Source: Sphingomonas pituitosa NBRC 102491 (GTDB taxonomy: Bacteria; Pseudomonadota; Alphaproteobacteria; Sphingomonadales; Sphingomonadaceae). From it: 64,000 nucleotides of DNA. The first letter of the stretch is position 1. Each line of letters begins with the position of its first letter. This document shows, piece by piece, positions 47,602 through 56,300 of the stretch. The stretch is taken from positions 62,001 to 126,000 of the forward strand of contig NZ_BCYY01000008.1 in NCBI RefSeq assembly GCF_001598435.1. Reading direction: 5' to 3'. The notes beneath the pieces are model-generated. The model was not told where the DNA came from. It saw only the letters and a list, made by a program, of their open reading frames with translations, and ran no database searches. The position numbers and the translations under genes are program-made.

Positions 47602-49449
47602 TCAGCGCACCACCGGCAGCATCACCGCCGAGCCGCTGCACACCCGCTGCGTCGCCTTGCGATAGTCCTCGGGCTTGGCCTTGTAGATGTTCGGCACGAA
47701 GGTCTGCGGGTTGCGGTCGATCACCGGGAACCAGCTCGACTGTACCTGCACCATGATGCGGTGGCCCTTCTTGAACACATGGTCGTGGTCGCGGAGGGGA
47801 AAGTCCCAGGCGGTCACCTGGTCGGGCACCAGCGGCGTCGCCTGCTCGAAGCTCTTGAGGTAGCGGCCGCGGCGGATCTCCATCGCGATCGGCAGTTCAT
47901 AGCCGTTGAGGCCCTTGGCATAGGCGCCCAGCGCGGTCGGCGCCTTCTCGACGTTCTCGGGGTACACGTCGATCAGCTTGACGACGAAGTCGCTGTCGGT
48001 GCCGCTGGTCGAGGCCATCAGCTTGGCGGTGACCTCGCCGGTGACGGTCAGGTCGCTCTCCAGCGGCGCGGTGACGTAGCTCAGCACGTCGGGCCGGTCG
48101 TCGACGAAGCGCTGGTCCTCGGCCTCCCACCAGCGCCAGTCGGGCGTGGCATAGGTGGCGGACATCGGTCGCGGGCGGAACGGTACCGGGCGGGCGGGAT
48201 CGCTCACATAATCGCGGCAGCCCTCGGTCGCGGCCGGCGCGGTGAAGCCGAGCGATCCGTCGGCGTGCAGGTAGAGGCTGGTCGCCTGCGCATTGGCGAG
48301 CGGATAGGTCTGGTACGTCTTCCACTGCCACGAGCCCGACTGGAAGCTCTTCAGCGCGAAGTCGGGCTTGGTGCCGGTACCATGCAGCCAATAGGCGAAG
48401 AACGGCGCCTCGATCTGCTCGATGAACTGGGTACCGCTGTCGACGCCGAACGGAATGCGCCCCAGGCTGTTCGCGGGCGACTGCCAGCTGCCGTGCGCCC
48501 AGGGCCCGGCAACCATCAACGCGAGCTTGTTCGGATCGTTGGCGCGCTGCTTCTCCCAGATCTTCCAGCTGCCCCAGGGATCCTCCTGGTCCCAATATCC
48601 GGCGACGTTGAGCGTCGGCACGGTGGTCTTGCCGAGCGCGTTCGACCAGACCTGCTTCTTCCAGTGATCGTCATAGTCGGGATGCTCGATCATCTCGCGG
48701 AAGCGCGGCACCCGGCCCTTGAAATACCGCTTCTCGATCTCGTCGGGCGAGCCGGCGTGGAGGAACCAGTCATAGGTGTCGTAGCGGTCGTACAGGTCGA
48801 TGCCGTCGTTGGTCTTGTCGGCCTGCAGGCTGTTCACCCAGTCGCTGGCATAGGTCAGCCGCATCGCGCCCCAGCGGTGGAGATCGTCGTTCTTCCAGTA
48901 ATCGATCCAGGCGGCCTGCGGGCTGGTCGCCTTGAGCGCCGGGTGCGGCCTGGCGAGCGCGATCGCGGCGGTGAAGCCGGGATAGGAGACGCCCCACATG
49001 CCGACCTTGCCGTTGTTGGGCTTCACGTTCTTCACCAGCCAGTCGATCGAATCATAGGCGTCGGTCGCCTCGTCGACGGCACCCTTGCCGGTCTTCACTT
49101 CGGTGGAGAGGGTGAACGGCCCGCCTTCGGACTTGAAGCGACCACGCATGTCCTGGAACACGAAGACATAGCCATCGCGCACCAGCGGCGCCCAGCTGTT
49201 CGGCACGCGCCCCGGCGCGGCGTCGGGCGAGCCATAGGGGCTGCGCTGGAACAGGATCGGCAGCGGGCCGGTCTGGCCGCGCGGGCGGAGGATGACGGTG
49301 TGGAGCTTCACCCCGTCGCGCATCGGGATCATCGCCTCTTCGAAGGTGAAGGGCGCCTCGGTCGCGGCGGGGGCGGATTGGGACGGCGCCGCGGCCGCCA
49401 GAGGGGCGGCGAGCGCCGCGAGTGCTACCGTAACCAGCCAGTGCCGCAT
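47602..49449 (-). CDS. Secreted CocE/NonD-family hydrolase
   Basis: A 615-residue alpha/beta-hydrolase with a signal peptide (MRHWLVTVALAALAAPLAAA). The nucleophile elbow is GMWGVSYPGFTA, the oxyanion region is FQRSPYGSP and QDMRGRFKSEG, and later YWDQEDPW and GPWAHGSW supply the acid and the histidine. A C-terminal jellyroll domain (from about residue 385) is typical of CocE and alpha-amino-acid ester hydrolases, which cleave acyl esters or beta-lactam side chains. Its substrate is unknown. A GGGGGA site precedes the ATG. It stands between the chemoreceptor and glpX without an obvious partner. Confidence 0.92.
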   Translation of the reverse strand: MRHWLVTVALAALAAPLAAAAPSQSAPAATEAPFTFEEAMIPMRDGVKLHTVILRPRGQTGPLPILFQRSPYGSPDAAPGRVPNSWAPLVRDGYVFVFQDMRGRFKSEGGPFTLSTEVKTGKGAVDEATDAYDSIDWLVKNVKPNNGKVGMWGVSYPGFTAAIALARPHPALKATSPQAAWIDYWKNDDLHRWGAMRLTYASDWVNSLQADKTNDGIDLYDRYDTYDWFLHAGSPDEIEKRYFKGRVPRFREMIEHPDYDDHWKKQVWSNALGKTTVPTLNVAGYWDQEDPWGSWKIWEKQRANDPNKLALMVAGPWAHGSWQSPANSLGRIPFGVDSGTQFIEQIEAPFFAYWLHGTGTKPDFALKSFQSGSWQWKTYQTYPLANAQATSLYLHADGSLGFTAPAATEGCRDYVSDPARPVPFRPRPMSATYATPDWRWWEAEDQRFVDDRPDVLSYVTAPLESDLTVTGEVTAKLMASTSGTDSDFVVKLIDVYPENVEKAPTALGAYAKGLNGYELPIAMEIRRGRYLKSFEQATPLVPDQVTAWDFPLRDHDHVFKKGHRIMVQVQSSWFPVIDRNPQTFVPNIYKAKPEDYRKATQRVCSGSAVMLPVVR

Positions 49450-49531
49450 GTTCGTCGATCCCCCAGAAAGCGAGGGTGACTTGGTGCGGCAAGACGCCGC
49501 CGGGATCAAGCCGGCGGCGCGCTTGTGGCCG

Positions 49532-50500
49532 TCAGTCGATGCGGTGCTCGCCCTTCACCCAGCGGACGGTGCCCGAGCTAGCGCGCATCACCACGCTCTC
49601 GGTGGTCATCTTGCCGCGCACCCGCTTCACGCCGGCGAGCAGCGAGCCGTCGGTCACGCCGGTCGCCGCGAAGATGCAGTCGCCCTTGGCGAGTTCCTCC
49701 AGCGCATAGACCTTGTCGAGATCCTCGATGCCCCATTTGGCCGCACGCGCACGCTCGTCCTCGTTGCGGAACACCAGCCGCCCCTGGAACTGTCCGCCGA
49801 CGCAGCGCAGCGCCGCACAGGCCAGCACGCCCTCGGGCGCGCCGCCCTGGCCCATATAGACGTCGATCGTCGTCGTCGGGTCGGTGGTGGCGATCACGCC
49901 CGCCACGTCGCCGTCCGGGATCAGCATGATGCCGCAGCCGATGCCCCGCAGTTCGGCGATCAGCTTTTCGTGGCGCGGGCGATCGAGCACGCAGGCGATG
50001 ATCTCGTTCGGCTTCACGCCCTTCGCGGCGGCGATCGCCTCGACATTCTCGGTCGGCGTCTTGGTGAGGTCGATCACGCCCTGCGGGTAGCCGGGGCCGA
50101 CCGCGATCTTGTCCATGTAGACGTCGGGTGCGTTGAGCAGATTGCCCTCTTCGGCCACCGCCAGCACCGCCAGTGCGTTCGGGCCGGCCTTGGCGGTGAT
50201 CGTCGTGCCTTCCAGCGGATCGAGCGCGATGTCGATCTTCGGGCCCTTGCCGATCGCCGAGCCCACCTTCTCGCCGATATAGAGCATCGGCGCCTCGTCG
50301 CGCTCGCCCTCGCCGATCACCACGGTGCCGTCCATATAGAGCTGGTTCAGCGCCTCGCGCATCGCCTCCACGGCGGCGGCATCGGCGGCCTTTTCATCGC
50401 CCCGGCCGATCAGGCTGGAGGCGGAAATCGCCGCCGCCTCGGTGACGCGCACCATTTCGAGCACCAGGACACGGTCGAGAACATGGCTTGCGTTCGGCAT
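49532..50500 (-). CDS. glpX: Fructose-1,6-bisphosphatase class II
   Basis: A 322-residue GlpX-type phosphatase catalysing the gluconeogenic step from fructose 1,6-bisphosphate to fructose 6-phosphate. Metal and substrate motifs are GRGDEKAADAAAVEAM, VVIGEGERDEAPML, the core DPLEGTT, and IPDGDVAGVI. The start at 50500 (MPNASHVLDRVL) fits the family; a longer frame upstream crosses two other genes. It and hom are on the same strand, separated by two small plus-strand genes. Confidence 0.97.
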   Translation of the reverse strand: MPNASHVLDRVLVLEMVRVTEAAAISASSLIGRGDEKAADAAAVEAMREALNQLYMDGTVVIGEGERDEAPMLYIGEKVGSAIGKGPKIDIALDPLEGTTITAKAGPNALAVLAVAEEGNLLNAPDVYMDKIAVGPGYPQGVIDLTKTPTENVEAIAAAKGVKPNEIIACVLDRPRHEKLIAELRGIGCGIMLIPDGDVAGVIATTDPTTTIDVYMGQGGAPEGVLACAALRCVGGQFQGRLVFRNEDERARAAKWGIEDLDKVYALEELAKGDCIFAATGVTDGSLLAGVKRVRGKMTTESVVMRASSGTVRWVKGEHRID

Positions 50501-50659
50501 CGGTTCGGTGATCCCCTGTTCGATTTGTGCGATGCGATACGGTGCCCTTCCCCCCCTGTCGAGCAGTGCTAACGTTGTCAGCAAATCTACCGGAAGTCCT
50601 TTCGTGATTTCGGCAGAAGTTTTCGGTATCGTTGCGCAAGTTCGTAGGGAAACGACACG

Positions 50660-51013
50660 ATGTTGCTGACAATGCTGCTGATGGCCCAACAAACTGCGGT
50701 GGCGACCGTGCTCGCCGACTATCGCACGCAAACGCAGGCGGAAATCCCGTGCCGGACATCGTCCGACCAGACCGAGATCGTCGTCTGCGCACGGCGTGAA
50801 GCCGATCGCTATCGCGTACCGTTCGTAGCGCCCAATCTCGGCCGCGATTCCGATGCTGCCCGGCTCAACCGGCTGATCGGCGACCCTGCGCAGCAGGGCA
50901 TCACCCCCTGTGGCGAGGGTGCCTTCACGGTGAGATGCGGCAAGGTCGGCGTCACCGTCACGATGGGCTTCGACGGGAAGGTCAGGATGCAGCAGCGCGA
51001 GCTTGCCCCATAA
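50660..51013 (+). CDS. Small hypothetical, probably secreted protein (117 aa)
   Basis: A 117-residue protein with a weakly hydrophobic N-terminus (MLLTMLLMAQQTAVATVLA) that may be a signal peptide. It contains four cysteines, two in IPCRTSS and VVCARREADRYRVPF and two in ITPCGEG and VRCGKVG, enough for two disulphides. The CARREADRYRVPF stretch recurs in sphingomonad hypothetical proteins. Function is unknown. It is the only plus-strand gene pair between the minus-strand glpX and hom genes. Confidence 0.65.
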   Translation: MLLTMLLMAQQTAVATVLADYRTQTQAEIPCRTSSDQTEIVVCARREADRYRVPFVAPNLGRDSDAARLNRLIGDPAQQGITPCGEGAFTVRCGKVGVTVTMGFDGKVRMQQRELAP

Positions 51014-51092
51014 GCGCGACGAAAGGCCTGCATGGCTGGGCAACCAGCTGCCTGTCGACGCGTTGCTTCGGCGGGACACAACAGGAGGGCAT

Positions 51093-51422
51093 ATGTTGTT
51101 GATGGCACTGGCGGCCCATAGCGCCATCATGGCAGGCACGGTGAGCGCCGCGGAGTCCGTACGCCCGCGCGTGATGCGCGCCACGCTGAAGCGATCGGCG
51201 CGGCCGGGGCGGGAGTCCTCGCCGCTGACCCGCGCATGCGACGTCGATCGCGACTGCGGCACCCGCGCCGCGCGCAGTCGCTTTCGCCTGACCGGAACGC
51301 AGGCGCCGCTGGTCGATCGGAAGCTGGAAATGATCCGCGCCGCGCAAGGCCCCAGCTGCGATCGCACCGGCATGCCGGTGTGCCCGGGGAGCGGCCACCG
51401 GCTGCTCCACCTGAGCTACTAG
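51093..51422 (+). CDS. Small hypothetical secreted protein (109 aa)
   Basis: A 109-residue protein starting at 51093 after a strong AGGAGGG site. The N-terminus (MLLMALAAHSAIMAGTVSAA) looks like a short signal peptide; the mature part is arginine-rich with four cysteines (RACDVDRDCGT, SCDRTG, PVCPGS). It has no recognised domain. It follows the 50660 gene by 79 bp on the same strand, and both are short, exported-looking and cysteine-containing, although I see no clear sequence similarity between them. Confidence 0.6.
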   Translation: MLLMALAAHSAIMAGTVSAAESVRPRVMRATLKRSARPGRESSPLTRACDVDRDCGTRAARSRFRLTGTQAPLVDRKLEMIRAAQGPSCDRTGMPVCPGSGHRLLHLSY

Positions 51423-51438
51423 ACCCCGCGGACGCGGC

Positions 51439-52731
51439 TTACGCGTCGAGGATGTGCATCCACATCGGCTCGCCGGTGAGGCTCTGCGAGCCGCGCAGCT
51501 TTTCCAGCGCCTGGGCGATGCTCCGCTCCGGCGCCTCGTGCGTGACGATGGCGACCAGCGCGCTGCCATCGGGGCTCACGCCGCGCTGGATCAGGCTCTC
51601 GATCGAGACGCCCGCATCGCGCATCGCCGCCGCGATCTCCGCCAGCACACCCACGCGATCGGCCACGGTGAACCGCACATAGGAACGGCCGCGCCGCTCG
51701 CCGCTGTCTGCCGCCGGCTGGGCGACCAGCGAGGCCGCCGGCATCGCATAGGGCGGGCCGAACTCGCCACGGGCGATGTCGATCAGGTCGGCGACCACCG
51801 CGCTCGCCGTGGGACCGTCGCCCGCGCCCGCGCCCTGGAACAGAAGCCGGCCGACGAAATTGCCTTCCGCCACCACCGCGTTGGTCGATCCGGTGACGTG
51901 CGCCAGCGGATGGCCGAGCGGCACCAGATGCGCATGGACGCGCTGGAACAGGCCGTGCGCCCCGGCATCGGCGATGCCGAGCAGCCGCACGCGGTAGCCG
52001 AGCGTCGCCGCCTCGGCGATGTCGGCCGCGAGGATGTGGCGGATGCCGCTCGCCTTGAGGTCGCCGAACGCCGGCTGGGTGCCGAAGGCGATGCTGGCGA
52101 GGATCGACAGCTTGTGCGCGGCGTCGATCCCGTCGATGTCGAAGGTCGGGTCCGCTTCGGCATAGCCGAGCGCCTGCGCCTCGGCGAGGATCTCGGCGAA
52201 GTCGCGGCCCTCGGCCTCCATCTTCGACAGGATGAAATTGCAGGTGCCGTTAAGGATGCCGTAGACGCGGCTGATCGCATTGGCCGCCGCGCCTTCGCGC
52301 AGCCCCTTGATCACCGGCACACCGCCGGCCACCGCCGCTTCGAACTTCAGCGCGACCTTCGCGCCTTCCGCTGCTTGCGCCAGCTCGAGGCCGTGATGCG
52401 CGATCATCGCCTTGTTGGCGGTTACGAAGCTCTTGCTCGCGCCCAGCGCCGCGCGGGCGAGCGCCAGCGCCGGGCCGTCCGACCCGCCGACCAGTTCCAC
52501 CACCACATCGGCCTCGGCATGGCGGGCGAGCGCGACGGGATCGTCGACCCAGTCGAAGCGGGAGAGATCGATGCCGCGGTCCTTGGAGCGGTCGCGGGCG
52601 GAAACGGCGACCACCTCGATCGGGCGGCCGGCGCGGCGGCTGATCAGCTCGGCATTGGCATCGAGCAGGCGAATCACCCCGCCGCCTACCGTCCCGAGCC
52701 CCGCCAGTGCCACGCGCAACGCTTCCGCCAT
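51439..52731 (-). CDS. hom: Homoserine dehydrogenase
   Basis: A 430-residue enzyme reducing aspartate semialdehyde to homoserine, the branch point to threonine and methionine. The N-terminal NAD(P) motif is GLGTVGGGV at about 11-19; the catalytic region has TANKAMIA, YGILNGTCNFIL and GYAEADPTFDIDGIDAAHKL; and a C-terminal ACT domain (from about residue 350, YVRFTVADRVGVLAEIA) is the usual threonine-feedback site. It lies upstream of glpX on the same strand. Length is typical. Confidence 0.98.
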   Translation of the reverse strand: MAEALRVALAGLGTVGGGVIRLLDANAELISRRAGRPIEVVAVSARDRSKDRGIDLSRFDWVDDPVALARHAEADVVVELVGGSDGPALALARAALGASKSFVTANKAMIAHHGLELAQAAEGAKVALKFEAAVAGGVPVIKGLREGAAANAISRVYGILNGTCNFILSKMEAEGRDFAEILAEAQALGYAEADPTFDIDGIDAAHKLSILASIAFGTQPAFGDLKASGIRHILAADIAEAATLGYRVRLLGIADAGAHGLFQRVHAHLVPLGHPLAHVTGSTNAVVAEGNFVGRLLFQGAGAGDGPTASAVVADLIDIARGEFGPPYAMPAASLVAQPAADSGERRGRSYVRFTVADRVGVLAEIAAAMRDAGVSIESLIQRGVSPDGSALVAIVTHEAPERSIAQALEKLRGSQSLTGEPMWMHILDA

Positions 52732-52869
52732 TCCTCGTTCCTCTTGAATTCATACGACAAGGCGGCGGCCGGACGCTTGTCGCCCTGCCGCCGCCTTTCC
52801 GTCCCTAGCGCCTTCCCTTCCCCGAAGGAAAGACAGATTTTGTCGCGGCAGCCCGCCGTTACGCGCTGT

Positions 52870-53820
52870 TTATTTCTTGATGAGGCCGATTTCGACCAGC
52901 CGCTCGTGCAGATAGTCGTGGGCGGTGATCGGCGCCGGATAGCGGTTCGGGTTCTCGGCGCTGATGCAGCCGGGCAGCGTCTCGATCAGGAAATCGGGCG
53001 CCGGATGCAGGAAGAACGGCATCGAATAGCGCGAATGGCCGCGGCGCTCGGCCGGCGGGTTGACGACGCGGTGCGTGGTCGAGGGCAGGACATGGTTGGT
53101 CAGGCGCTGCAACATGTCGCCGACGTTGATCACCATCGCGCCCTCGGGCGGCTTCACCGCGAGCCACTTGCCGTCGCGGTCGAGCAGTTCGAGCCCCGCT
53201 TCCTCCGCGCCCAGCAGCAGGGTGATGAGGTTGATGTCCTCGTGCGCGCCGGCGCGCACTTCCGGCGCATCGGCATCGACCGGCGGATAGTGGAGGAGAC
53301 GCAGCACCGAATTGCCGTCCTTCACCGCCGTTTCGAACCAGTCGGGCGCGAGGCCCAGGTACCGCGCGACCGCCGACAGCAGCCTGTCGCCGGCGGTATC
53401 CAATGCCGCGAACAATTCGACGAAGGTCTCGCGGAAGCCTTCGGGCCGGGCCGGCCAGATGTTCGGGGCCATCACGTCGGCAAAGCGATGACCGGCGGCC
53501 AGTTCGCGCCCGATGTGCCAGAATTCCTTCAGGTCGACATGGGTCGCGCCCTTGGCGATCTCGGTCTTGAACGGGGTGTAGCCGCGCGCGCCACCACCGC
53601 CGGGGATGAAATGGCCGCGCTTGTCCTCTTCGGGGAGGTCGAAGAACGCCTTGGTGAGGCGCCAGGCGCGATCGATCAGTTCCTGCGGCACGCCGTGATC
53701 GCGCACCACGGCGAAGCCGAACCGCTGGAAGGACTGGCCGAACGCCCGGGCGAAGCCCTCGGGGTCGCCGGCCTGCTCCTCGAGCGAAAGCACCGGAATT
53801 TCGGCGAGGGTATCCAACAT
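52870..53820 (-). CDS. Isopenicillin-N-synthase-family 2OG/Fe(II) oxygenase
   Basis: A 316-residue double-stranded beta-helix dioxygenase. The iron ligands are in AGAHEDINLITLLLG (HxD) and STTHRVV (distal His), and RYSMPFF carries the 2-oxoglutarate-binding arginine. The N-terminal DIOX_N part begins IPVLSLEEQAGDPEGFARAF. Members hydroxylate small molecules; this housekeeping group lacks a known substrate in most bacteria. No biosynthetic cluster is adjacent, so antibiotic synthesis is unlikely. The ATG at 53820 has GGAG seven bases upstream. Confidence 0.9.
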   Translation of the reverse strand: MLDTLAEIPVLSLEEQAGDPEGFARAFGQSFQRFGFAVVRDHGVPQELIDRAWRLTKAFFDLPEEDKRGHFIPGGGGARGYTPFKTEIAKGATHVDLKEFWHIGRELAAGHRFADVMAPNIWPARPEGFRETFVELFAALDTAGDRLLSAVARYLGLAPDWFETAVKDGNSVLRLLHYPPVDADAPEVRAGAHEDINLITLLLGAEEAGLELLDRDGKWLAVKPPEGAMVINVGDMLQRLTNHVLPSTTHRVVNPPAERRGHSRYSMPFFLHPAPDFLIETLPGCISAENPNRYPAPITAHDYLHERLVEIGLIKK

Positions 53821-53920
53821 CAGAGTCTCCGAACGCAAAAACGCGTGGTTAGTCCCGCCACGACGGGCCCCACAAGACTGGGGACATTCCCGATGGCCGC
53901 AGCGCTGTCCCGAACCGGGC

Positions 53921-54418
53921 TCAGCGGCCGACCTGCATCAACCCCTTGGTCCTGCCTTCGCCATTCGCGCTCAGCTGGAGCGCGAAGGGCTGGCCGTCAT
54001 CGGTGGTGCCGATCAGGTTATCGTCCTTGGTCGTCACCTTGAAGCCCTGTTTCGTCATGTTGTCGCGGAACCAGTCGCGCACCACCGTGGGCGCGGCCGG
54101 GCTCTCGAACTCGACGATCACCTCGCCGTCCCGCTCGCCATCCTTGTCGCCGCCCTTGTCGTTGACCTTGAGGTTCTTGAGCGTCGATCCGGGATAGAGC
54201 GTCACACCGTCGATATCGAAGTTCTTCGCATCCAGCGGCATCTTCGGCAGCGTGATCGATCCCTGGATGCCCGGCGCCTTGATCTGGATGCGGCCATTGG
54301 CATCGGTGGAGATGACGCTGTTGCCGTCGGTATCGTTGCCCTCGAAATTGATGTTGGCGTTGCCGTGGCAGGCGGCGAGCGCGAGCGGCAGCAAGAGGGG
54401 TGCGAAACGGCGATTCAT
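53921..54418 (-). CDS. Hypothetical lipoprotein (165 aa)
   Basis: A 165-residue lipoprotein; the signal MNRRFAPLLLPLALAACHG places the lipid cysteine at 17. The mature part is beta-rich with NINFEGNDTDGNSVISTDANGRIQIKAPG, then a folded region with VVRDWFRDNMTKQGFKVT. The ATG at 54418 follows GGAGTATCCCG. It is divergent from the Bcr/CflA transporter, and the shared gap holds a perfect inverted repeat. I do not recognise a functional family. Confidence 0.8.
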   Translation of the reverse strand: MNRRFAPLLLPLALAACHGNANINFEGNDTDGNSVISTDANGRIQIKAPGIQGSITLPKMPLDAKNFDIDGVTLYPGSTLKNLKVNDKGGDKDGERDGEVIVEFESPAAPTVVRDWFRDNMTKQGFKVTTKDDNLIGTTDDGQPFALQLSANGEGRTKGLMQVGR

Positions 54419-54463
54419 CGGGATACTCCTGCGGCGGTTCCACACCGCAATGTTGTTGCGCGG

Positions 54464-54500
54464 GCTCCCACGTCAACCGGAAAAAGGGTGACGTGGGAGC
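54464..54500. promoter_or_regulatory. 12-bp perfect inverted repeat in a divergent promoter region
   Basis: GCTCCCACGTCA and its exact complement TGACGTGGGAGC are separated by 13 bp including an A-run. It lies between the divergent lipoprotein (start 54418) and efflux-pump (start 54523) genes. It is a candidate operator, or a hairpin in the efflux-pump leader. No regulator gene is adjacent. Confidence 0.45.
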
Positions 54501-54522
54501 AGGGTTGGGCCATGGCGCGGGC

Positions 54523-55758
54523 ATGAACGCCCCGCATCTGAGCACCGCCTCCGCCGGCAAGGCCCCGCTGCGCTTCGGCGAGTTCGTGCCGCTCGCCGCG
54601 GCGCTGATGGCGCTGACCGCGCTGGGCATCGATTCGATGCTGCCGGCGCTGCCCGCGATCGGCACCAGCCTGGGAGTCGATTCGGCCAACCACCGCCAGT
54701 TCGTGATCACCGCCTTCCTGATCGGCTTCGCGGTGGCGCAGCTCGCCTACGGCCCCCTGTCGGACCGGTTCGGGCGCAGGCCGGTGCTGCTGGTCGCGCT
54801 GAGCTGCTATGTGCTCACCTGCGCGATCGCCGCGATCTCCGGCAGCTTCGCGCTGCTGCTGCTGGCCCGCCTCGCGATGGGTACGGCGGCGGCAGGCGCC
54901 CGCGTGGTCACCGTGGCGCTGGTGCGCGATTGCTATTCCGGTCGCGCGATGGCGCGGGTGATGAGCCTGGTGTTCATCGTCTTCATGGCAGCGCCGATCT
55001 TCGCGCCGGCCGTAGGGCAGGTCATCCTCTCCGCCGGGGGATCGTGGCGGACGATCTTCTGGGGTATCGCCGCGATCGCCGGCCTGGTGCTGCTGTGGTT
55101 CGCGCTGCGCATGCCCGAGACGCTGGCGACCAACGCGCGCCAGTCGCTCCACCCCGCCCGGGTGGCCTCCGATTACGGCCTGATGCTGCGCGACCGGGCG
55201 GCGGTCGGCTATACGATCGCGACAGGCCTGCTTTCCGGCGCGCTGTTCGGGTTCATCGGATCGGTGCAGCAGGTGATGGCCGATGTCTTCCACCGGCCGG
55301 ACCTGCTGACCGTGGTGTTCGCCGGCGTGGCGAGCACGATGGCGGTAGGCTCCTTCCTCAATTCGCGCATCGTCATGCGGCTCGGCACCCGGGTGATCTC
55401 GCACACCGCGCTCACCCTGCTGACCCTGGTCGCTGCCGTTCACCTCGCCATCACGCTGCTCGGCTGGGAGACGCTGTGGAGCTTCGCGGTGCTTCAGGCG
55501 CTGATGATGGCGTGCTTCGGCCTCGCCACGTCCAACTTCTCGGCCATGGCGATGGAGAGGATGGGCGCGATCGCCGGCACCGCGTCGAGCCTGCAGGGGT
55601 TCGTGACCACGCTGGCCGGCGCGCTGATCGGCGCGGCGATCGGCCAGGCCTTCGATGGCACCACCATCCCCCTGTATAGTGGTTTTCTGCTGATGGGTGG
55701 GCTTTCGCTCGTGGTAGTAGCGGTGACGGAACGCGGACGGATGTTCCGCCCGAGCTGA
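54523..55758 (+). CDS. Bcr/CflA-family MFS efflux transporter
   Basis: A 411-residue major-facilitator protein with twelve hydrophobic segments. The Bcr/CflA subfamily is suggested by IDSMLPALPAIGTSLGV near the start and the loop motif GPLSDRFGRRPVLL between helices 2 and 3. Helix 5 has a motif-C-like APIFAPAVGQ. It is expected to export drugs or metabolites by proton antiport. The ATG at 54523 fits; upstream extensions overlap the divergent gene. The inverted repeat at 54464 may control it. Confidence 0.93.
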   Translation: MNAPHLSTASAGKAPLRFGEFVPLAAALMALTALGIDSMLPALPAIGTSLGVDSANHRQFVITAFLIGFAVAQLAYGPLSDRFGRRPVLLVALSCYVLTCAIAAISGSFALLLLARLAMGTAAAGARVVTVALVRDCYSGRAMARVMSLVFIVFMAAPIFAPAVGQVILSAGGSWRTIFWGIAAIAGLVLLWFALRMPETLATNARQSLHPARVASDYGLMLRDRAAVGYTIATGLLSGALFGFIGSVQQVMADVFHRPDLLTVVFAGVASTMAVGSFLNSRIVMRLGTRVISHTALTLLTLVAAVHLAITLLGWETLWSFAVLQALMMACFGLATSNFSAMAMERMGAIAGTASSLQGFVTTLAGALIGAAIGQAFDGTTIPLYSGFLLMGGLSLVVVAVTERGRMFRPS

Positions 55759-55838
55759 GTCGGAACGCAGCCGGGGCCAGCGCCGTTGCGCTTCTCGAAC
55801 CCCGGCGATCCCCGCCGGGCCAGCAATGAGGTTTGGCG

Positions 55839-56180
55839 ATGAGCGGCATTCAGAGTCCCGGCGACGACGGCTATGACGCGGAAGGCTATGACGAGAGCCA
55901 GCGCGCCGAAATTCTCGAGGTGACGGGCGACGGCCCCGACGACGGTGCGCTGCTCACCGATCTCAACCCCGATCTGGGGGGCAACGAGGACGACGACGAC
56001 GATCTCGACGAACTCACCATGACCGACGACGAGATCGGCGAGGAAGACGACGACGCCGACGAGGATGAGGACGATCTCGACGAGGACGACCTCCAGGACG
56101 ATTTCGATGACGACGATGTCGACGAGGACGATCTGGACGAGGAACTCGACGATCCGGACGACGTGGCGCTGCGCCCCTGA
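55839..56180 (+). CDS. Very acidic Asp/Glu-rich hypothetical protein (113 aa)
   Basis: A 113-residue protein whose C-terminal 60 residues are mostly aspartate and glutamate in irregular runs (DEDEDDLDEDDLQDDFDDDD). The N-terminal 50 residues are less biased and start MSGIQSPGDDGYDAEGYD. There is no signal peptide. The ATG at 55839 follows GAGG. It may be disordered and could mimic nucleic acid or bind cations or basic proteins, but that is conjecture from composition. It lies between the efflux pump and the ExbD gene. Confidence 0.7.
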   Translation: MSGIQSPGDDGYDAEGYDESQRAEILEVTGDGPDDGALLTDLNPDLGGNEDDDDDLDELTMTDDEIGEEDDDADEDEDDLDEDDLQDDFDDDDVDEDDLDEELDDPDDVALRP

Positions 56181-56300
56181 CGCATGACCGCATGGTGCGC
56201 GAGCTACCGCTTCGCGCACCATTGCCCGCCGGCCGAGGACCCGCTTGCGCGTCGCCCATGAAGTGTTACGATATACCGTAGCAACACAGGAGGAGAGGTC

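Noticed and set aside
52870..53820. Beta-lactam or other natural-product cluster based on the isopenicillin-N-synthase-like gene
   Set aside because: No peptide synthetase, polyketide synthase or tailoring genes are nearby; this oxygenase family is common in ordinary genomes.
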